Assembly: GCA_020627785.1 (NCBI GenBank)
Contig: JAHDGF010000034.1
Location: forward strand, 1 to 51,576
Length of the DNA: 51,576 bases
Reading direction: 5' to 3'
From: Saprospiraceae bacterium
GTDB lineage: Bacteria > Bacteroidota > Bacteroidia > Chitinophagales > Saprospiraceae
Shown: positions 46,219 through 51,576 of the stretch, in pieces
How positions within the stretch are numbered: the stretch's first letter is position 1
Layout of the letters: each line of letters begins with the position of its first letter
Program-made: the position numbers and the translations under genes
The notes under the pieces: model-generated
Told to the model about the DNA's origin: nothing
Seen by the model: the letters and a program-made list of their open reading frames with translations, nothing else
Database searches by the model: none

Positions 46219-47496
46219 ATGGCTAAAATATTGCTTGTAGACGACGAAAAGAGTATCCGTAAAACACTTAGGGATATCCTTGAAATGGAAAAGTATAAAG
46301 TAGATGAAGCAGTGGATGGCTTTGAATGTTTGGTGAAGGTAAAGCAGAACAGCTACGATATTATTATCCTCGATATTAAGATGCCAAAAATGGACGGGAT
46401 GGAAGCCATTGATCGCCTCCAAGAACTAAGTCCAGATACTCCAATAATAATGATTTCAGGTCATGGAACCATCGATACAGCAGTCGAAGCTGTGAAGAAA
46501 GGTGCCTTTGATTTTATCCAGAAACCAATGGATCTCAATAGACTTTTAATTACCATCAGAAATGCGATGGATAAGTCTTGCCTTATTACAGAAAAGAAAA
46601 CACTACAGAAGAAGGTATCTAAAGTGAAAACTGTAGAAATGATCGGAGGATCAAAAAGCTTAAAGCAAATTAGAGATACCATTGAAAGAGTGGGGCCTAC
46701 AGATGCAAGGGTTTTAATTACTGGGAAAAATGGAACAGGTAAAGAATTAGTCGCAAGACAGTTACACGTCATGAGTAACCGAAAAGATGGGCCAATGATT
46801 GAAGTTAATTGTGCAGCTATTCCCTCTGAATTAATTGAATCTGAGCTTTTTGGACACAAAAAAGGATCATTTACTTCGGCACATAAGGACAGAGCAGGGA
46901 AGTTTGAACTAGCCAATGGTGGTACTCTTTTCTTAGATGAGATTGGTGACATGAGTCTTGGTGCTCAAGCGAAGGTATTAAGAGCATTACAAGAAAGTAG
47001 AATCACAAGGGTAGGTGGAGATAAAGATTTGACGGTAGATGTTAGAGTGGTAGCTGCGACAAACAAAAATCTTAGAGATGAAATTGCTAAGGGCAATTTT
47101 AGAGAAGATTTATATCACAGACTTGCCGTAATAATTGTGGAAGTCCCAAGCTTAAATGAAAGGGCAGAAGATATACCAGCATTGGTAGAATACTTCATTA
47201 ATCAAATTTGTGGTGAGTACGGTATGGCACCAAAGAAAATTGCAAATACGGCCATCAAGGAATTACAGGGACTTGATTGGACAGGAAATATAAGAGAACT
47301 ACGAAATGTAGTCGAACGATTAATAATACTAAGTAAGGACGATATTACTAAGAAGGATGTGCAAATGTATGTTACTCCTAGCAGTGGAAAGGATTCTGGG
47401 ATCATTAGACTGATTGACCAATTTTCAGATTTGAACTCGCTGCAGGAATACATTAGTAAGGAATACAATAAAACCAAGGGACTGGCAGTTGTATAA
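46219..47496 (+). CDS. NtrC-like sigma-54 response regulator lacking the C-terminal helix-turn-helix
   Basis: 425 residues. A receiver domain (1-115) with VDDE, phosphorylation site Asp52 (IIILDIKMP), Ser80 and Lys102. The AAA+ sigma-54 interaction domain (143-375) has Walker A GKNGTGKE (169-176), the loop GSFTSA at 216-221 (GAFTGA equivalent, Bacteroidota-like), Walker B TLFLDEIGD, and R-finger region GNFREDLYHRLAV. After the last AAA+ helix it ends in ISKEYNKTKGLAVV, where relatives carry an about 30-residue Fis-type HTH. No frameshifted HTH is visible downstream; a terminator follows at once. It may act without DNA binding, or with another DNA-binding partner. Confidence 0.85.
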   Translation: MAKILLVDDEKSIRKTLRDILEMEKYKVDEAVDGFECLVKVKQNSYDIIILDIKMPKMDGMEAIDRLQELSPDTPIIMISGHGTIDTAVEAVKKGAFDFIQKPMDLNRLLITIRNAMDKSCLITEKKTLQKKVSKVKTVEMIGGSKSLKQIRDTIERVGPTDARVLITGKNGTGKELVARQLHVMSNRKDGPMIEVNCAAIPSELIESELFGHKKGSFTSAHKDRAGKFELANGGTLFLDEIGDMSLGAQAKVLRALQESRITRVGGDKDLTVDVRVVAATNKNLRDEIAKGNFREDLYHRLAVIIVEVPSLNERAEDIPALVEYFINQICGEYGMAPKKIANTAIKELQGLDWTGNIRELRNVVERLIILSKDDITKKDVQMYVTPSSGKDSGIIRLIDQFSDLNSLQEYISKEYNKTKGLAVV

Positions 47497-47522
47497 CCCT
47501 AATTGCACTAAAAACAATTTAG

Positions 47523-47555
47523 AGACTTGTCTACCTTAGTGGGCAAGTCTTTTTT
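47523..47555 (+). terminator. Intrinsic terminator after the NtrC-like gene
   Basis: AGACTTG at 47523-47529 pairs with CAAGTCT at 47544-47550 across a 14-nt loop, followed by T6. It lies 26 bp after the stop codon and just before the LOG-family gene. Confidence 0.8.
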
Positions 47556-47572
47556 ACGAAAAACAACTATTA

Positions 47573-48295
47573 ATGACAGATTCAACTAGAAATTACAAGA
47601 ATAAGCTAAAGCAGTGGACAACCATCAAAGGTGAAAATGCCTGGACAATGTTTAAGGTGATTGCTGAGTTAGTTGAAGGCTTTGAAAAACTAAACCAGCT
47701 TCCTCCATGTATTTCGATATTCGGATCGGCTCGAACTAAGCCGGATCACAAATGGTACCTTACTGCCGTTGAAATCTCAAAAGAATTAACAAAAGAAGGT
47801 TTTGGGGTCATCACTGGAGGCGGACCTGGAATAATGGAAGCTGCAAATAAAGGAGCCTTTGAGGAAGATGGACTGTCTGTTGGGTTAAATATTGATCTTC
47901 CATTTGAGCAATCGCACAACAAATTTATTCACCAAGAAATGAATCTTAATCATAGATATTTCTTTGTGCGAAAAGTCATGTTTGTGAAATATGCCCAAGC
48001 ATTTGTTGTAATGCCAGGAGGTTTTGGTACCCTAGATGAGTTATTTGAGGTGCTGACGTTGATTCAAACTAAGAAGATTACACGAGTTCCTGTGATTTTA
48101 TTTGGAACAGCATTTTGGTCTGGAATGAGAGCTTGGATCAAAGAAGTTATGCTTGAACAAGAAGGAAATATTTCACCAGGTGATATGGATTTAATTCCAA
48201 TCGTTGATGACATTGATGAAGTTGTTAAAATCATCACAGAATTCTATGGTGACACTAAAGGAAGCGAGAAATTGAGACCAAATTATGAATTATAA
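47573..48295 (+). CDS. LOG family protein (TIGR00730, Rossmann-fold nucleosidase)
   Basis: 240 residues. The two signature motifs are present: GGGPGIMEAANKGAFE and PGGFGTLDELFEVLTLIQT, with FGSARTKPD at the front of the Rossmann fold. Family members of the LOG type hydrolyse nucleoside 5'-monophosphates (cytokinin riboside monophosphates in plants). This one is a longer bacterial relative whose natural substrate is not established. It stands alone after a terminator. Confidence 0.9.
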   Translation: MTDSTRNYKNKLKQWTTIKGENAWTMFKVIAELVEGFEKLNQLPPCISIFGSARTKPDHKWYLTAVEISKELTKEGFGVITGGGPGIMEAANKGAFEEDGLSVGLNIDLPFEQSHNKFIHQEMNLNHRYFFVRKVMFVKYAQAFVVMPGGFGTLDELFEVLTLIQTKKITRVPVILFGTAFWSGMRAWIKEVMLEQEGNISPGDMDLIPIVDDIDEVVKIITEFYGDTKGSEKLRPNYEL

Positions 48296-48419
48296 CCTTT
48301 AGTCACTGTTTTTGGTATTTTGACCCAATTCTAGGGCTATATATTGTTATTTTATATATATAAAATAAACCTAAACATCTATCTATTTTTGGTAATTTAG
48401 AGGCAATTACCAAGATGAG

Positions 48420-51400
48420 ATGAAAATTAGATTAATCCTTTGTATTTGGTTGATTTCAACCAACATCGGCAACACCCAATCTAGTTCAATTGCAAAACAT
48501 TGGACTGAATTCACTTTAGAAGCAATTAGGCAGGATTTAGCAAGGCCGACGGTTCATGCTAGGAATCTATTCCACCTTTCAGTTGCCATGTACGACGCAT
48601 GGGCTGTATATGATGCTGAAGCGGACCCTTACCTTTTAGGAAATAACCTTTATGGTTTCAACTGTGCTTTCACAGGAGTTCCTGCACAAGCAAATGTTCA
48701 AGCAGCTCAAGAAGAAGCAATTTCGCACGCAGTTTTCTCATTTCTAAGAATACGATATAGTTTCTCTCCAGATTATTTTAATCTCTTGGTTGATCTTCAA
48801 AATGAAATGATCGCTCTTGGTTATAACCCAAATAATTTTTCCACGGCATATGCTACGGGTGGTCCTGCAGAACTTGGGAATTATATAGGGCAATGTCTTA
48901 CGAGTTATAGTTGGACAGATGGAGCCAATCAAATAACCAACTACGGAAATAATTATTACAATCCTGTAAATCCACCATTGGATTTAAATATGCCAGGTAA
49001 TCCTACCTTGGTTAATCCAAATCGGTGGCAGCCACTTGCTTTTTCAATATTTATCGATCAAAGTGGAAATCCAATTCCAGGAGGCATGCCTCCCTTTTTA
49101 GGAGCGGAGTGGGGAAATGTAAATCCATTTGCTTTAACAGCGAGCGATAGAACGACGTATACAAGAAATGGGAATGATTACCAAGTTTATTGTGATCCAG
49201 GACCTCCACCACTTTTAGGCGGTGCCGGAGATGAAGAATACAAGTGGGGATTTTCAATGGTTCCGATCTGGAGTTCTCATCTAGATCAAAAGGATGGGGT
49301 AATGATTGACATTTCTCCCGGAAGTTTAGGTAATTCGAAAGAAATGCCTACTCAATTTTCAGACTATCCGAATTATTATAATTATTTGGAGGGAGGAACA
49401 TTTGGTGCTGATGGAAGACCCATAAACCCTATAACTGGTCAGGCGTATGCGCCTAATGTTGTGAGCAGAGGCGATTACACAAGAGTATTGGCAGAGTTTT
49501 GGGCAGACGGACCTGACTCAGAAACACCTCCTGGTCATTGGTTTGTAGTGCTAAACTATGTGTTGGATAATCCTCAATTTCAAAGAAACTACAGAGGTAT
49601 TCAACCAATGGATGATTTGGCCTATGATGTAAAGGCATATTTCTTATTAGGATCTGCCATGCATGATTCAGCCATTGCAGCATGGAGTATAAAAGGATGG
49701 TATGATTACATTAGACCAATATCTGCAATCAGAGGAATGGCAGAGCAAGGGCAGTCCAGTGATCCATTACTTCCAAACTATTCTGCTGATGGAATTCCTC
49801 TAGTTCCTGGTTATATTGAATTAGTTCAAGCTGGAGATCCATTAGCGGGACAAAATAATAGCAATGTAAATAAGATAAAAGTATACGCTTGGAAAGGACC
49901 TAGTTTTATTTCTAATCCAGCGGTAGATCAAGCTGGAGTAGATTGGATTTTGGCTGAAAATTGGTGGCCTTACCAGAGACCTTCATTTGTGACTCCTCCT
50001 TTTGCCGGTTATGTTTCAGGACATTCGACTTATTCTCGAGCAGCAGCAGAAGTACTTGAAGTGCTTACCGGGAGCGAGTATTTCCCCGGAGGACTTGGGG
50101 AATTTATTGCACCAAAGAATAACTATTTAGTATTTGAAGAAGGACCATCAGAAACGGTAAGATTACAGTGGGCAACTTACAGAGATGCCGCTGATCAAAG
50201 TGCGCTTTCACGAATGTGGGGAGGAATTCATCCTCCTGCTGATGATATAAACGGGAGAAGATGCGGAATAGAAGTCGCTGGAAAAGTTTTTGAATTGGCA
50301 GAAAAATACTTCTTTGATGATTTAGATAATGATGGCTTTCTTTCATTCGAAGATTGCGATGACACAGATCCGACTGTTCATCCTGGAGCAGACAATCCAG
50401 GAACACAAGTTGCTTGCAATGATCACATATATTTAAGTGTAGATCAGTTTTGCCAATTAAGTGCTTTGGACGCAGAGACTTTTGTTGAAGGTGATTTACC
50501 GCACGATGATTTTTACTTCACATTATTAGATGCTCAAGGAACTCAAATTGACTTGAGTTTTTCACTTTCCTCATACATCGGCCAAGAGCTGACTTTTGAG
50601 GTTCATGATAATTGTTCGAATGCCACATGCTGGGGATACGTTACCTTAGAAGATGCTGCAATTCCTGTAGCTAATTGTGAATGTGAAACACCATACTTGG
50701 ATGATGGCGTAACACCCAATCCAGATTGTACATTCTTCTGCTATGAGGTTTGGGATTTAGAAGTTCTTGAAGATTTAGGACGAAGAAATAATGAGTTATT
50801 ACCTGACATTGCAAATAACCTACCGCTAGATAATTGCGTTGAGTTTGGAGATCCATTCGTAAATATTACGTACTGGGAAGGAAATAATTGTGGAGAGCAG
50901 ATTGTTAGAAGATCTCTTTCATGGGATTACATTGATAAAGATGGAAATGTTCAAAGTGTTGTCTGCGAGCAAAACTTCTTATTCGATAATTTAGACATAA
51001 ACAATGTAGGTCAAACAGTTAATGGTGCTTGGGATGGATACCTTGACGTATTCGAAGCGACAGGAGGAGATAGACCATTATCTAGTTTCTACCTTCCAGA
51101 GCAGACAGTAGAGTTAGGTTGTGGAGCAGATGCTTCACCAGAGTCAATCGCTGCTACTTTTGATGTTGATACCCCAGGAAGACCAGTTGGAATTCCAAGA
51201 GATGATTATGGAGATACTCCAAATATTGTGGAACACAATGAAGGATATCCATATGCATATCCATATGTAGTTGTTCAAGGATGGGCTGGTAACTACCATG
51301 CAAAGCCGATCAACTATGATATGTGTAACCTTTATGTTGTCTTTAATGATCAATTAAATGACGCATGCTCAGAGTCTTGTAAAGATGCGAATAGTAAGAT

Positions 51401-51576
51401 TGCAAGAACATGGACGATCCTCGATTGGTGTAATGCTGATTTCATTGAGTATACACAGATAATCAAGAGACAAGATACAGATGTACCTGCAGTTAGCGGA
51501 CCTGATATTACCGTAAGCGTGGATCCTTGGGATTGTACAGCTAATGTAGAAATTCCTGAGCCAGAGCATTTATATG
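48420..51576 (+). CDS. Giant secreted protein: vanadium-haloperoxidase/PAP2-like domain, MopE repeat and Cys-rich surface repeats (3' truncated)
   Basis: 1052 codons are present and the frame runs off the window. Signal peptide 1-20 (ending GNTQ). The enzyme region (about 25-625) is a vanadium-dependent haloperoxidase/PAP2-like domain: Lys425 and Arg432 in IKGWYDYIRPISAI, Ser533-Gly-His535 in YVSGHSTYS, and Arg598 with His604 in SRMWGGIHPP. This matches the KX7RP, SGH and RX5H vanadate-binding pattern. A single MopE-like motif (FEDCDD) follows at about 632-660. Then come Cys-rich beta repeats (CNDHIYLSVDQFC; RTWTILDWC) as in very large Saprospirales surface proteins. The enzyme may oxidise halides or act as a phosphatase; a T9SS tail may lie beyond the edge. 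A TATTTTTG -7-like site is at 48384-48391. Confidence 0.85.
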   Translation, partial: MKIRLILCIWLISTNIGNTQSSSIAKHWTEFTLEAIRQDLARPTVHARNLFHLSVAMYDAWAVYDAEADPYLLGNNLYGFNCAFTGVPAQANVQAAQEEAISHAVFSFLRIRYSFSPDYFNLLVDLQNEMIALGYNPNNFSTAYATGGPAELGNYIGQCLTSYSWTDGANQITNYGNNYYNPVNPPLDLNMPGNPTLVNPNRWQPLAFSIFIDQSGNPIPGGMPPFLGAEWGNVNPFALTASDRTTYTRNGNDYQVYCDPGPPPLLGGAGDEEYKWGFSMVPIWSSHLDQKDGVMIDISPGSLGNSKEMPTQFSDYPNYYNYLEGGTFGADGRPINPITGQAYAPNVVSRGDYTRVLAEFWADGPDSETPPGHWFVVLNYVLDNPQFQRNYRGIQPMDDLAYDVKAYFLLGSAMHDSAIAAWSIKGWYDYIRPISAIRGMAEQGQSSDPLLPNYSADGIPLVPGYIELVQAGDPLAGQNNSNVNKIKVYAWKGPSFISNPAVDQAGVDWILAENWWPYQRPSFVTPPFAGYVSGHSTYSRAAAEVLEVLTGSEYFPGGLGEFIAPKNNYLVFEEGPSETVRLQWATYRDAADQSALSRMWGGIHPPADDINGRRCGIEVAGKVFELAEKYFFDDLDNDGFLSFEDCDDTDPTVHPGADNPGTQVACNDHIYLSVDQFCQLSALDAETFVEGDLPHDDFYFTLLDAQGTQIDLSFSLSSYIGQELTFEVHDNCSNATCWGYVTLEDAAIPVANCECETPYLDDGVTPNPDCTFFCYEVWDLEVLEDLGRRNNELLPDIANNLPLDNCVEFGDPFVNITYWEGNNCGEQIVRRSLSWDYIDKDGNVQSVVCEQNFLFDNLDINNVGQTVNGAWDGYLDVFEATGGDRPLSSFYLPEQTVELGCGADASPESIAATFDVDTPGRPVGIPRDDYGDTPNIVEHNEGYPYAYPYVVVQGWAGNYHAKPINYDMCNLYVVFNDQLNDACSESCKDANSKIARTWTILDWCNADFIEYTQIIKRQDTDVPAVSGPDITVSVDPWDCTANVEIPEPEHLY

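Noticed and set aside
47490..47560. Possible frameshifted helix-turn-helix after the NtrC-like gene
   Set aside because: Neither of the other frames shows an NW(N)xSKTA-like HTH; the region is a terminator.

Overview
The window is AT-rich, densely coded DNA from a member of the Bacteroidota. It carries core parts of the type IX secretion system (T9SS): PorV, PorU, a PorP/SprF-family protein and GldJ. It also has several proteins with T9SS type A or type B (gliding-motility, CHU_C-like) C-terminal sorting domains. A TAnnTTTG-type promoter, a Bacteroidota NtrC-type regulator, a DUF6787 protein and a large Cys-rich surface protein with MopE-type repeats fit the same picture. The Cys-rich repeats and the many CHU_C proteins point to Saprospirales-like lineages, but this is an inference, not a phylogenetic result. 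No tRNA, rRNA, insertion sequence, prophage or CRISPR array was seen, so this looks like ordinary chromosome rather than an island.

Layout. 1-3400: the 3' end of an unrecognised gene, a large polytopic membrane protein, a TfoX-N protein and a DUF2490 protein. 3400-5540: a flavin-reductase-like protein downstream of fumarylacetoacetase (tyrosine catabolism). 5540-8962: a cobalamin-riboswitch-led unit on the minus strand with a BtuB-like TonB receptor, a DUF4465 protein with a T9SS tail, and a DUF6787 protein that has no obvious start codon. 9100-14780: an SGNH/SASA esterase-like lipoprotein and two large secreted surface proteins facing each other. 15105-17323: a two-gene glycosyltransferase operon whose first member resembles the GTDC1/tRNA-queuosine mannosyltransferase family. 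17336-22141: a minus-strand operon of CHU_C surface protein, LptC, CNNM/CBS protein and alpha/beta hydrolase. 22311-26502: RsmI, CrtZ-like carotenoid hydroxylase and an NtrY-like histidine kinase.

26600-35764 holds RNase P RNA and then the T9SS/gliding cluster: porV and porU on the minus strand, divergent from porP/sprF-like, gldJ and murF on the plus strand. A perfect 14-bp terminator hairpin ends exactly at the murF start codon. 35774-41001: a degenerate ureohydrolase-fold protein, an OmpA/TSP3 cell-envelope protein behind a good Bacteroidota promoter, and an unrecognised secreted protein. 41002-48295: E2 acyltransferase, RecR, a GT2 fusion protein, an M20 amidohydrolase, an NtrC-like activator that lacks its DNA-binding helix-turn-helix, and a LOG-family protein.

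48420 to the end is the 5' part (1052 codons) of a giant secreted protein: a vanadium-haloperoxidase/PAP2-like enzyme domain followed by one MopE repeat and Cys-rich repeats. Secretion is the common thread. The T9SS genes in the middle could export at least five of the surface proteins encoded around them.
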